From Leptolinea sp964446955 (GTDB lineage Bacteria; Chloroflexota; Anaerolineae; Anaerolineales; Anaerolineaceae), in contig CAYUQJ010000001.1 in the NCBI GenBank assembly GCA_964446955.1, forward strand, positions 434,001-498,000: a stretch of DNA of 64,000 nt, written 5' to 3'. Shown here piece after piece: positions 18,361 through 26,895 of this stretch. The translations under genes and the position numbers were made by a program. Below the pieces are notes generated by a model that saw only the letters and a program-made list of their open reading frames with translations, ran no database searches and had not been told where the DNA came from. Positions within the stretch are counted from its first letter, which is position 1. The number at the start of each line of letters is the position of its first letter.

Positions 18361-18427
18361 AGTGAAGTAAGAAAATCAGTAAACGTATGAAAACCAAAAT
18401 CCCTCCGAGCCCGGAGGGATTTTTTTT
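18341..18427 (+). promoter_or_regulatory. Transcription attenuator (antiterminator and Rho-independent terminator) before lysW
   Basis: Terminator: 11-bp perfect stem AAATCCCTCCG (18397-18407) / CGGAGGGATTT (18412-18422), 4-nt loop, T-run to 18427. Competing pairing: TTTTGGTT (18351-18358) with AACCAAAA (18392-18399), perfect 8 bp, extended by GAGG (18343-18346) with CCTC in the terminator's 5' arm. The two folds share 18397-18406, so they are mutually exclusive. A ribosome at the leader stop codon would cover the antiterminator arm and favour termination; a ribosome stalled on the lysine codons 45 nt upstream would leave it free. Confidence 0.65.
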
Positions 18428-18455
18428 ATACCAATTGCCAAACAGGAGAATTGAA

Positions 18456-18632
18456 ATGTCCACAGTACTAACCGCTAATTGCCCAGAATGTGACGCAGAA
18501 CTTACCCTCAGTGATGTTATGGAAGGTGAAATTGTTGTTTGCTCAGATTGTGGTGTAGATCTCGAAGTAGTCAGCCTGGATCCATTGACACTTGAGCTCG
18601 CACCAATGGAACAGGAAGATTGGGGAGAGTAA
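18456..18632 (+). CDS. lysW: LysW amino-group carrier protein
   Basis: LysW is the small acidic carrier whose C-terminal glutamate gamma-carboxyl is joined to the alpha-amino group of alpha-aminoadipate (or glutamate), protecting it through lysine (or ornithine) synthesis. It has 58 residues. The zinc-binding pairs are CPEC and CSDC; the C-terminus is the diagnostic EDWGE. The ATG at 18456 has an AGGAGA Shine-Dalgarno; an in-frame ATG at 18387 lies in the attenuator and is not used. It is first in the operon, 2 nt before lysX. Confidence 0.95.
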   Translation: MSTVLTANCPECDAELTLSDVMEGEIVVCSDCGVDLEVVSLDPLTLELAPMEQEDWGE

Positions 18633-18634
18633 TC

Positions 18635-19585
18635 ATGTCAGCGATCAAGTTATCAAAGTCAAAGAAAATTGGGGTTTTGCTTTCACGTATCCGGGTTGAG
18701 GAGAAATGGCTATTAACCAGTCTGGAAAAACGCGGAATTGACTTTGATCGAATCGAGGACGGAAATCTCCAAATGGACATCACCGATCCAGGTGATTGGA
18801 TGAAATACGATGTGGTATTGGAACGTTCCCTTTCATTCACCCGCGGTTTGTACACAACATCCATTCTGAACTCATGGGGTATCCCCACGGTAAATATGGC
18901 GTCTGTAGCCCAGATCTGCGGTGACAAATTGGCCACAACGGCTGCCCTGGCAAAAGCCGGTATCCCTCAACCTAAAGTAAAAGTTGCATTCACACCGGAA
19001 TCCGCATTGGATGCCATTGAAGAACTTGGTTATCCTGTGGTGTTGAAACCGGTTGTAGGATCCTGGGGGCGCTTGCTTTCCAAAATAAATGACCGTGATG
19101 CAGCGGAGGCTGTACTGGAACACAAGGAAACTCTTGGATCATTTCAACACTCCGTATTCTATATTCAGGAATACATTAAAAAACCCGGCCGCGATATTCG
19201 GGCGATGGTCGTTGGGGACGAAACCGTCTGCGCTATTTACCGTACTTCCTCACACTGGATCACAAACACTGCCCGTGGTGGACAGGGCGAAGTTTGCCCT
19301 GTGACTCCCGAACTTCACGAGATATGTCAGGCTGCAGCTAAAGCGGTTGGTGGTGGAGTTCTTGCCGTTGATGTTCTGGAAGACGAAAACAATGGCCTTC
19401 TGGTCAATGAGGTCAACCACACAATGGAGTTTCATACACTGGCTCCTGTAACGGGGATTGACATAGCTGGAGTGATCATAGACCATACATTAAGAATGGC
19501 TGGGCAGCCGGAAAAACCGGTTCTTACACCAGCACCAATGCCTGTCCATTTGACAGCTTATCCCATCCACACAGTAGGTGCCTGA
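18635..19585 (+). CDS. lysX: LysX: LysW-alpha-aminoadipate (or glutamate) ligase, ATP-grasp
   Basis: This RimK-like ATP-grasp ligase attaches the amino acid to LysW. The N-terminal IGVLLSRIRVEEKWL is typical of LysX. The ATP-grasp region includes GYPVVLKPVVGSWGRLLSKI, VFYIQEYIKKPGRDIRAMV and LLVNEVNHTMEFHTL. The protein has 316 residues from ATG 18635, preceded by GGGAGAG. A close paralogue lies at 27928. Which of the two prefers aminoadipate and which glutamate cannot be told from the sequence. Confidence 0.93.
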   Translation: MSAIKLSKSKKIGVLLSRIRVEEKWLLTSLEKRGIDFDRIEDGNLQMDITDPGDWMKYDVVLERSLSFTRGLYTTSILNSWGIPTVNMASVAQICGDKLATTAALAKAGIPQPKVKVAFTPESALDAIEELGYPVVLKPVVGSWGRLLSKINDRDAAEAVLEHKETLGSFQHSVFYIQEYIKKPGRDIRAMVVGDETVCAIYRTSSHWITNTARGGQGEVCPVTPELHEICQAAAKAVGGGVLAVDVLEDENNGLLVNEVNHTMEFHTLAPVTGIDIAGVIIDHTLRMAGQPEKPVLTPAPMPVHLTAYPIHTVGA

Positions 19586-19587
19586 TA

Positions 19588-20619
19588 ATGAAAGTATCCA
19601 TCATCGGTGGTTCCGGTTATGCCGGAGGTGAATTACTCCGGTTGCTGCTCAACCACCCCAACGTTGAAGTTCATCAAACAACATCTGAAAGCCATTTGGG
19701 TGAGTTTGTTTACCAGCAACATCCCAATCTGCGTAAACAGACGAAATTGAAATTCACCTCGCGCCAAGTTATGGAACCTTGTGATGTTCTATTCCTGGCC
19801 CTTCCTCATGGAGAGGTACAGAAAAACATAGACACATATGCTGAACTGGCTCCAAAAATTGTGGACCTATCAGCGGATTTCCGTCTACATGATCTTTCCC
19901 TATACAAAAAGTTTTATGAAACCGATCATCTGACTCCTCAATGGGTAGAAAAATTTGTTTATGGGCTTCCCGAATTGCATCGTGAAGCAATGACTTCCGC
20001 TTCTTATATAAGTGGTGTAGGTTGCAACGCAACGGCATCCATACTTTCTTTATTTGTCGGTGTGAAATATGGCTTTATAGATACCGGGAAACCGATTTTT
20101 GTGGATATAAAAGTAGGTTCATCTGAAGGTGGAGCCTCTCCCAACCCGGGATCGCACCACCCTGAACGCAGCAATGTGATTCGTACTTTTGCTCCTTATG
20201 GTCACAGACATACGGCTGAAGTAATCCAGGAATTGGGTCTTAAGGATGTTCACCTTACTATGACGTCAGTCGATCTGGTAAGAGGAGCACTGGCTGCCTC
20301 TCATAGTTTTGTGAAACCGGGAGTAACTGAGAAAGATTTATGGAAGGCATATCGTGATTGGGCTGAATCGGAGCCATTCATCCGTTTGGTAAAAGATAGA
20401 CGCGGCATATACCGTGTTCCAGAACCAAAGATACTGGCGGGGACGAACTATGCGGATGTAGGTTTTGATCTGGATCCTGAAACCGGTCACCTGGTAACCA
20501 TTGCGGCGATAGATAACCTGATGAAGGGTGCTTCGGGTTCGGCTGTACAAGCTATGAACATAATTTGTGGTTTCGATGAAACTGCCGGCCTTGATTTCTG
20601 TGGCCTTCATCCCATTTAA
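19588..20619 (+). CDS. lysY: LysY: LysW-aminoadipyl phosphate reductase (ArgC family)
   Basis: This NADPH-dependent reductase reduces the LysW-bound acyl phosphate to the semialdehyde. The Rossmann motif IIGGSGYAGGELLRLL is at the N-terminus. The catalytic cysteine lies in SGVGCNATAS near residue 149; the histidine region PYGHRHTAEV is conserved. Its 343 residues match the ArgC/LysY type. It starts 2 nt after the lysX stop codon. The ArgC homologue could also serve LysW-linked arginine synthesis. Confidence 0.93.
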   Translation: MKVSIIGGSGYAGGELLRLLLNHPNVEVHQTTSESHLGEFVYQQHPNLRKQTKLKFTSRQVMEPCDVLFLALPHGEVQKNIDTYAELAPKIVDLSADFRLHDLSLYKKFYETDHLTPQWVEKFVYGLPELHREAMTSASYISGVGCNATASILSLFVGVKYGFIDTGKPIFVDIKVGSSEGGASPNPGSHHPERSNVIRTFAPYGHRHTAEVIQELGLKDVHLTMTSVDLVRGALAASHSFVKPGVTEKDLWKAYRDWAESEPFIRLVKDRRGIYRVPEPKILAGTNYADVGFDLDPETGHLVTIAAIDNLMKGASGSAVQAMNIICGFDETAGLDFCGLHPI

Positions 20620-20637
20620 TACGGAGATTTCATAATC

Positions 20638-21441
20638 ATGCTTGTTGTAAAAATTGGAGGTTCACAGGGTGTAGTATTGGACGCTGTATGCCAGGATATC
20701 GTCAGTCTGGTCAAAGATGGGAAACCTGTCATAGTGGTTCACGGAGGTTCTGCGGAGACCAATGAAATATCAGAGAAACTTGGTTTTCCGCCACGGTTTG
20801 TTACTAATCAATCTGGATTCACAAGCCGCTATACTGACCGTAATACGCTAGAAATCTTTGCCATGGTCACCAACGGTCGGATCAATACACTAATCGTTGA
20901 ACAACTTCAAAAATCCGGTGTAAACGCCATAGGATTATCAGGATTGGACGCGCGTGTGATGGTGGCCAAACGGAAAGATGCCATACGGATTGTTGAAAAC
21001 GGCCGTCAGCGTATGTTGAGGGATGATTACACAGGAAAAATCGAGTCTGTGAATGGTGACTTCCTCACCCAGCTTGTGAGCGCGGGTTTGACACCAGTGA
21101 TCTCCCCACTGGCGATGTCTCATGAAGGAATTGCACTTAATGTGGACGCGGATCGTGCGGCAGCTATGGTTTCCGGAGCAGTACACGCGGATGAATTGAT
21201 CATTTTGACAAATGTACCTGGACTGATGCGGGAATTTCCCGATGAAAGTACGGTTATCCCTCATATTCCCAAAAATGGGATTGAAGCCGCCCTAACATTG
21301 GCTGAAGGCCGGATGAAGAAAAAGGTACTGGGCGCAAGCGAGGCACTCAACCTTGGTGTCTCACGCATTATCTTTGCAGATGGCAGGATTGAAAACCCAC
21401 TGATGAAAGCCCTTGCAGGAGCAGGGACTGTCATCTCCTAA
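20638..21441 (+). CDS. lysZ: LysZ: LysW-aminoadipate kinase (ArgB family)
   Basis: This amino acid kinase phosphorylates the side-chain carboxylate of LysW-aminoadipate before LysY acts. VVKIGGSQG at the N-terminus and VVHGGSAETNEISEKLG are the ATP and substrate loops of the ArgB/LysZ family; LNVDADRAAAMVSGAVHADELIILTN (nucleotide region) follows. It has 267 residues. GGAGA precedes the ATG 18 nt after lysY. Confidence 0.92.
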   Translation: MLVVKIGGSQGVVLDAVCQDIVSLVKDGKPVIVVHGGSAETNEISEKLGFPPRFVTNQSGFTSRYTDRNTLEIFAMVTNGRINTLIVEQLQKSGVNAIGLSGLDARVMVAKRKDAIRIVENGRQRMLRDDYTGKIESVNGDFLTQLVSAGLTPVISPLAMSHEGIALNVDADRAAAMVSGAVHADELIILTNVPGLMREFPDESTVIPHIPKNGIEAALTLAEGRMKKKVLGASEALNLGVSRIIFADGRIENPLMKALAGAGTVIS

Positions 21442-21454
21442 ATTGGAGGCTATT

Positions 21455-22684
21455 GTGATTCAAACCGGAACTATCATGTCGGAGTTGGACCAGGAACTGA
21501 GTGGTTTCTCTTCCGATCAGATAAAAGAAAAAGAATCAAACCATACCTCGGGCGTTTATAGCAAGCGTCAGGTGACGATTGTCCGTGGAAAAGGAGCCCA
21601 TTTATGGGACGCTGACGGAAAAGAATATATAGATTGCGTTGGAGGACAGGGAGCGGCAAATATCGGGCATGCGAATCCTGTTATCGCGGAAGCAATCTAT
21701 CGGCAGGCACAGACGCTTGTTAGTTGCCCAGAAATGTTTTACAACGATAAACGTGCCATGCTTGGCGAAAAACTGTGTTCCATCACCGGAATGTCACGGG
21801 TTTTTCTGTGCAATTCGGGAGCTGAAGCAGTTGAGGCCGGAATCAAATTCGCCCGTCAATTGACAGGGCGAATCGAAATTATTGCCGCTATGCGTGGATT
21901 TCATGGAAGAACGTTTGGTGCCTTGTCGGCTACCTGGGAGAAGAAATACCGCACCCCTTTTGAACCTCTTGTTCCCGGATACAAACATATTCCATATAAC
22001 GATCTTGATGCCCTAAGGAATGCAATAACTGATCAGACTGCGGCAGTTATTCTTGAAGTTGTACAGGGTGAAGGTGGTGTAAACCCCGGGAAAGAAGAAT
22101 TCCTTTTGGGCGCTCGCGAAATCACTCGTGAAAAAGGCTGCCTTCTAATCCTTGATGAAGTTCAAACCGGTTTTGGCCGTACTGGGAAAATGTTTGCTTT
22201 TCAACACTACGGAATCACCCCTGATATTTTATGTTTGGCAAAATCAATTGCCGGAGGCATCCCGATGGGAGCGTGTTTGCTTTCAGCTGAGATGACCGCA
22301 TTGGCTCCCCAGACCCACGGTTCAACATTTGGTGGAAACCCCCTCTCTGCCGCTGCCGCTCTCGCGTCCATTCAATTCGTTGAAGAGAATAATCTTCCTT
22401 CACGTGCGGTAGATCTTGGATCCTGGTTTGTCCAGCAACTTGCAGCTATTCAATCACCTTTGATTCGTGAAGTCAGAGGAAAAGGGTTGATGGTAGGTGT
22501 GGAGCTGAAACAAAAAGTAACACCATATTTACAAAAACTAATGGATAAAGGCGTAATGGCTTTACCGGCAGGTTTGACAGTTATGCGTTTCTTGCCTCCG
22601 TTGGTAATTGAAAAATCTGATCTTGAATTGGTCGTCGCGGCAGTACGTGACGTGCTCACTGATTCTATAGAAAGTAGCGATTGA
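21455..22684 (+). CDS. lysJ: LysJ: LysW-aminoadipate semialdehyde aminotransferase
   Basis: This class III PLP aminotransferase converts the LysW-bound semialdehyde to LysW-lysine (ArgD family). FLCNSGAEAVEAGIKFAR binds the phosphate; ILDEVQTGFGRTGKMFAFQHYG holds the cofactor aspartate; the PLP lysine is in CLAKSIAGGIPMGA. I placed the start at GTG 21455 because TTGGAGG sits 5 nt upstream; ATG 21476 is the alternative. It overlaps lysK by one base (TGATG). Confidence 0.92.
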   Translation: MIQTGTIMSELDQELSGFSSDQIKEKESNHTSGVYSKRQVTIVRGKGAHLWDADGKEYIDCVGGQGAANIGHANPVIAEAIYRQAQTLVSCPEMFYNDKRAMLGEKLCSITGMSRVFLCNSGAEAVEAGIKFARQLTGRIEIIAAMRGFHGRTFGALSATWEKKYRTPFEPLVPGYKHIPYNDLDALRNAITDQTAAVILEVVQGEGGVNPGKEEFLLGAREITREKGCLLILDEVQTGFGRTGKMFAFQHYGITPDILCLAKSIAGGIPMGACLLSAEMTALAPQTHGSTFGGNPLSAAAALASIQFVEENNLPSRAVDLGSWFVQQLAAIQSPLIREVRGKGLMVGVELKQKVTPYLQKLMDKGVMALPAGLTVMRFLPPLVIEKSDLELVVAAVRDVLTDSIESSD

Positions 22685-23838
22685 TGGTTGAACCGGTATC
22701 CTTATTGACTGGACTCCTTGAGTGTTACAGCCCTACTCTTTCAGAGAGTCAGGCTGTGGCGTATCTTGTTGAGTCAATGCGTCAATTGGGATTTCAATCG
22801 TATGCGGATCCGGCCGGTAATGCTGTTGGTACTATTGGATCCGGTTCTAAAGAAATCCTTCTTTTGGGACACATAGATACTGTTGATGGTGTTATCAAGA
22901 TCAGGCAGGAAGATGGCAATTTGTATGGCCGTGGATCAGTTGACGCGAAAGGTCCATTAGCTTCATTCGTATGTGCCGCTTCCTCAGTTAGAGTTTCTTC
23001 TGATTGGCGGATTACGGTAATAGGAGCAGTCGGAGAAGAAGGTGATTCCCGTGGGGCGAAATATCTTTGTAAACACTATAAAGCCCCTGATGCGGTGATT
23101 ATTGGAGAACCGAGCGGGTGGAGTAGTATAACGCTTGGGTACAAAGGCAGTTTTTGGACAACTTTAACCTTTCGCCAGGCCGCGGCACACACTGCTTCGG
23201 GAAAAATCAGTGCTTGTGATCAGGCTGTTCATTTTTGGACGACATTCATGGAATTGGTAAATACGCTAAACAATAAACATGAACGCGTATTTGACCAATT
23301 ATCGCCGTCAATCCGAAAGTTTGCGTCAGAGTCAAATGGATTTGAGGATCAGGCAACCTTACATGTCAATATGCGTTTACCGCGGTTGATCAATCTTGAC
23401 AATCTAAAAGAGTTAATCAGGCAGGCATCTGACCAAACCGGTAATACCCCTGAAATGAAAGTGATTGATTTCTTGCCGGCTTATTTATCCGAAAAGAATA
23501 ATTTTCTCGTTCGATCGTTCCTCTCAGGAATTCGTCAAACAGGAGGAAATCCTTCATTCAAATTGAAATCCGGAACAGCTGATATGAATCTTGTTGGACC
23601 TGCCTGGGATTGCCCGATTGTGGCTTATGGGCCGGGCGATTCCAATTTGGATCATACTGCCAATGAACACATTGAGATTAGCGAATTCCTGAAAGGGATT
23701 GATGTTCTTAAAGCAACATTACAAAAAATTCAGGAATCCCCATTAGACCGGGAGGTTATGCCAAAAATTCCGCCTGAACAAGATCAAAATAATACCAAGA
23801 AGCTCGCTAAGGATAAGAAGCCGGACAAAGTCTGGTAA
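22684..23838 (+). CDS. lysK: LysK: LysW-lysine (or ornithine) hydrolase
   Basis: This M20-family zinc hydrolase releases lysine from LysW, the last step. LLGHIDTVDG holds the first metal histidine and its aspartate; GRGSVDAKGPLASFV the bridging aspartate; GAVGEEGDSRGA the catalytic and ligand glutamates; IIGEPSGW a further ligand; DHTANEHIEI the C-terminal histidine. The C-terminal 25 residues are a charged, low-complexity tail (EQDQNNTKKLAKDKKPDK), not usual for the family. It starts in TGATG overlap with lysJ and is followed by a terminator. Confidence 0.92.
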   Translation: MVEPVSLLTGLLECYSPTLSESQAVAYLVESMRQLGFQSYADPAGNAVGTIGSGSKEILLLGHIDTVDGVIKIRQEDGNLYGRGSVDAKGPLASFVCAASSVRVSSDWRITVIGAVGEEGDSRGAKYLCKHYKAPDAVIIGEPSGWSSITLGYKGSFWTTLTFRQAAAHTASGKISACDQAVHFWTTFMELVNTLNNKHERVFDQLSPSIRKFASESNGFEDQATLHVNMRLPRLINLDNLKELIRQASDQTGNTPEMKVIDFLPAYLSEKNNFLVRSFLSGIRQTGGNPSFKLKSGTADMNLVGPAWDCPIVAYGPGDSNLDHTANEHIEISEFLKGIDVLKATLQKIQESPLDREVMPKIPPEQDQNNTKKLAKDKKPDKVW

Positions 23839-23868
23839 TTCGCGATATATCCAGTGAGGTTGAAACCG

Positions 23869-23907
23869 GAGCGGATTTACCAGAAAAAGGTAAAACCGCT
23901 CTTTTTT
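23869..23907 (+). terminator. Terminator/attenuator between lysK and homocitrate synthase
   Basis: A stem of 12 pairs with one A-A mismatch (GAGCGG-A-TTTACC / GGTAAA-A-CCGCTC), 7-nt loop, then TTTTTT. It lies 29 nt before the homocitrate synthase ATG, so it may tune readthrough into the second half of the pathway rather than end the operon. Confidence 0.75.
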
Positions 23908-23935
23908 ATAACAATAGAAGGAAAAGGAGAAGAAA

Positions 23936-25126
23936 ATGAGCCTTGAAAAATTCGCAATCATCGATTCAACACTAAGGGAGGGTGAGCAATTTGTAAATGC
24001 GTTTTTCACCACGGAACAAAAGATCCGGATTGCATCGCTACTGGATGCATTTGGTGTGGAATACATCGAATTGACCACACCCTGTGCATCACCGCAAAGT
24101 CAACGAGATTGTGCTGCCATTGCCAAATTGGGATTGAAAACCAAAACCCTGACTCACACACGGTGTAATCTGGATGATGTAAAACTGGCAGTTGACACAG
24201 GCGTAAATGGCGTTGATGTGGTGATTGGTACATCTTCAAAACTGCGTGATTTCTCACATGGAAAAAGCATTGGTGAGATCATTGATCTTGCGCAGACTGT
24301 GTTCGATTTTCTAAAAAAACAAAATGTCGAAATGCGTTTTAGCACTGAAGACACACTGCGAAGTGACCCGGAAGACCTATTCCAGGTTTATGAAGCCGTC
24401 GACAAAATTGGAGTGCATCGGGTTGGTATTGCTGATACAGTGGGCATTGGAAATCCACGCCAGATTTACGAACTGGTTTCCGAACTTCGCAGACGGGTGA
24501 AAGCGGATATCGAATTTCACGGACACAATGACACTGGTTGTGCCATTGCCAACGGGTTTGCCGCTCTTGAAGCAGGTGCGACACATATTGACACAACCGT
24601 TCTTGGAATTGGTGAACGAAATGGAATTACTTCGTTGGGAGGATTGGTCGCACGCATTTATTCCATCAACCCGGAATATGTAAAAAAATACCAACTTCCC
24701 CTTCTTATGCATCTTGATCAGGTTATTGCCAGTCTGGTTAATGTGGATATTCCTTTCAACAACTACATAACTGGATTTTCAGCTTTCACCCATAAAGCCG
24801 GTATTCATACAAAAGCTGTTCTCAATAACCCGTCTACATACGAAGTTCTTAAACCGGAAGATTTTGGGCTCACCCGTTACATCCATATTGCTCATCGTTT
24901 GACCGGCTGGAATGCAATCCGCTATCGTGCGGACCAACTAGGATTGGAATTGACTGATGCTGAAGTGCGAAATATTACAGAAGAGGTCAAAGCCCTTGCA
25001 GATCTCCACCCGTTAACACTGGATGAGGTGGACAGTCTTTTGCATGCTATGCGCAATAAACCGGCGGTAGCAGAGAATGAAGAAGCAACATCCGAAGAAT
25101 CAAATTCAGAGCCTGCTGTAGTCTAA
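23936..25126 (+). CDS. hcs: Homocitrate synthase
   Basis: This enzyme condenses acetyl-CoA with 2-oxoglutarate to homocitrate, the entry step of the aminoadipate route. IDSTLREGEQF is the HMGL-like catalytic opening; FHGHNDTGCAIANG carries the two metal histidines; GIGERNGITSLGG and SAFTHKAGIHTKAV follow. The form is the fungal/Thermus Lys20 type of 396 residues, without an allosteric leucine-type domain. The C-terminal 15 residues are acidic. An AAGGAGA Shine-Dalgarno precedes the ATG. Isopropylmalate synthase is excluded by length and motif detail. Confidence 0.92.
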   Translation: MSLEKFAIIDSTLREGEQFVNAFFTTEQKIRIASLLDAFGVEYIELTTPCASPQSQRDCAAIAKLGLKTKTLTHTRCNLDDVKLAVDTGVNGVDVVIGTSSKLRDFSHGKSIGEIIDLAQTVFDFLKKQNVEMRFSTEDTLRSDPEDLFQVYEAVDKIGVHRVGIADTVGIGNPRQIYELVSELRRRVKADIEFHGHNDTGCAIANGFAALEAGATHIDTTVLGIGERNGITSLGGLVARIYSINPEYVKKYQLPLLMHLDQVIASLVNVDIPFNNYITGFSAFTHKAGIHTKAVLNNPSTYEVLKPEDFGLTRYIHIAHRLTGWNAIRYRADQLGLELTDAEVRNITEEVKALADLHPLTLDEVDSLLHAMRNKPAVAENEEATSEESNSEPAVV

Positions 25127-25156
25127 ATAGAGATCATTTTTAAATAGGAATAAGCC

Positions 25157-26389
25157 ATGGGACAGACATTATCAGAGCAGATCTTATCGCAAAAAGCTGG
25201 ACGCACTGTAAGTGCCGGTGATTTTGTGGTGGTCGAACCGGACGCGGTAATGAGCCACGATTCATTAACGCCATCCATTATAAAAATATTAAATGAAGAA
25301 CTGGGGACTAAACAAATCAAGTATCCAGACAGGTTGGTATTTGTGTTTGATCACGTTTCCCCTGCTTCGACAGTCGGAACGGCGGACCTTCAAAACGTCG
25401 TCCGGAGATTTGCAAGGGAAAACAATATTCGATTGTTTGATGTGGGACGTGGCATATGCCACCAGGTGATGGTAGAAGAAGGTATTGCGCAACCCGGTAT
25501 GGTGGTTGTCGGCGCGGATTCTCATTCTACAAGTTATGGCGCGGTGGGGGCATTTGGAACCGGAATGGGATCAACTGACGTCGCGTTGATATGGGCTACG
25601 GGAAAGACCTGGTTACGTGTCCCAGAGACTATTCGGGTGGATTTTTCAGGTGCGCTGCCTGAATTTGTGGAACACAAAGATATGGCGTTGAAACTGGGGA
25701 AAATACTGACCATAGCGGGCGCGAATTATATGACAGTGGAATACCATGGTTTGGACTGGATGCCACTGACCGGCCGTCAGACGCTTGCTAGCATGGCGGT
25801 AGAAATGGGTGGAAAAGCAGGGATTATTCCACCGACTGGAAATCTTCCGGATAACTTTGTTGTTCCCGAATGGTTAAAAGTGGACGATTCCGCGAATTAC
25901 AGCAAGAGACTCGGTTTTGATCTTAATTCATTATGCCCACAGGTATCCATACCTCATGCCGTAGATAATGTGGCAGATGTCTCTGAGTTGACAGGAACAA
26001 AAGTTGATGTTGTCTTTTTGGGAACCTGTACGAATGGTCGTCATGTCGATATGGTGCAAGCCGCGAGCATCATGAAAGGAAAGCGTGTTGCTGATGGTGT
26101 TCGGATGATCGTCACCCCGGCTTCAAGCCGTGAAATGGCAAAAGCGGCTTCGGATGGTAGTCTTGCTACATTAATCGAGGCCGGTGCGCTGGTTACCTCA
26201 CCCGGTTGTGGAATGTGCATGGGGCGCCACAATGGAACTCTAGGGGATGGTGATGTATGTCTCTCGACGGCAAATCGTAACTTTAAAGGACGCATGGGAG
26301 CTCCCACATCAAAGATATATCTTGCGTCTCCTTCTGTTGCTGCTGCTACCGCTTTGCGGGGTTCTATTACCGATCCACGGGAAATATAG
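25157..26389 (+). CDS. lysT: Homoaconitase large subunit
   Basis: The large subunit of the aconitase-family dehydratase isomerises homocitrate to homoisocitrate. Cluster-binding cysteines lie in LGTCTNGR (near residue 295) and SPGCGMCMGRHNG (near residue 350), the latter holding the CxxC pair. VGADSHSTSYGAVGAFGTGMG is present near residue 115 (split in two parts by function). The 410-residue length is the LeuC/HacA class. The role is assigned from its neighbours; by sequence alone it could be isopropylmalate isomerase. Confidence 0.88.
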   Translation: MGQTLSEQILSQKAGRTVSAGDFVVVEPDAVMSHDSLTPSIIKILNEELGTKQIKYPDRLVFVFDHVSPASTVGTADLQNVVRRFARENNIRLFDVGRGICHQVMVEEGIAQPGMVVVGADSHSTSYGAVGAFGTGMGSTDVALIWATGKTWLRVPETIRVDFSGALPEFVEHKDMALKLGKILTIAGANYMTVEYHGLDWMPLTGRQTLASMAVEMGGKAGIIPPTGNLPDNFVVPEWLKVDDSANYSKRLGFDLNSLCPQVSIPHAVDNVADVSELTGTKVDVVFLGTCTNGRHVDMVQAASIMKGKRVADGVRMIVTPASSREMAKAASDGSLATLIEAGALVTSPGCGMCMGRHNGTLGDGDVCLSTANRNFKGRMGAPTSKIYLASPSVAAATALRGSITDPREI

Positions 26390-26400
26390 GAGTTAATACA

Positions 26401-26895
26401 ATGGCAAAAATTTGGAAATTTGGATCCGATGTTGATACCGATCAAATCGTACCCGGTCGGTATGCCCCTTATATGCGTCCCGATGCTGATGTGGCAGAGG
26501 CAGCTTTTATCGAAGCCCGGCCGGAGTTTGCGAAATCTGCGGCTCCCGGAGATTTGATCGTAGCTTTGGACAATTTTGGTTGTGGTTCATCGCGTGAATA
26601 CGCTGTTGAAGCGCTACGCCGGAGGAAGGTTGGAGCCATTATTGCCCGCAGTTTCGCCCGGATTTTTTACCGCAATGCCATTAACCTTGGCATTCCATTG
26701 TTCGAATCTAATGAGATCGTTAATGCGCTTTCTGATGGCGTCGATGTGAAACTTGATCTTAAAAACGGAAGTATCTCGGTTGGGGAGCAGTTGTTTGAGC
26801 TTCCTGCTATGCCAGAATTTGCCCGCCAGATCGTTGATGCGGGCGGTGTCGTGTCTTATGTACGACTGAACGGCCGCTTTCCTGGAGAAGACTGA
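26401..26895 (+). CDS. lysU: Homoaconitase small subunit
   Basis: This swivel-domain partner of the preceding subunit has 164 residues. FGSDVDTDQIVPGRY at the N-terminus and NFGCGSSREYAVEALR in the middle are the LeuD/HacB signatures. IIARSFARIFYRNAINLG follows. The substrate-selecting loop after the swivel helix decides homocitrate against isopropylmalate and was not aligned here. AGGAG precedes the ATG; its stop overlaps the next start. Confidence 0.88.
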   Translation: MAKIWKFGSDVDTDQIVPGRYAPYMRPDADVAEAAFIEARPEFAKSAAPGDLIVALDNFGCGSSREYAVEALRRRKVGAIIARSFARIFYRNAINLGIPLFESNEIVNALSDGVDVKLDLKNGSISVGEQLFELPAMPEFARQIVDAGGVVSYVRLNGRFPGED

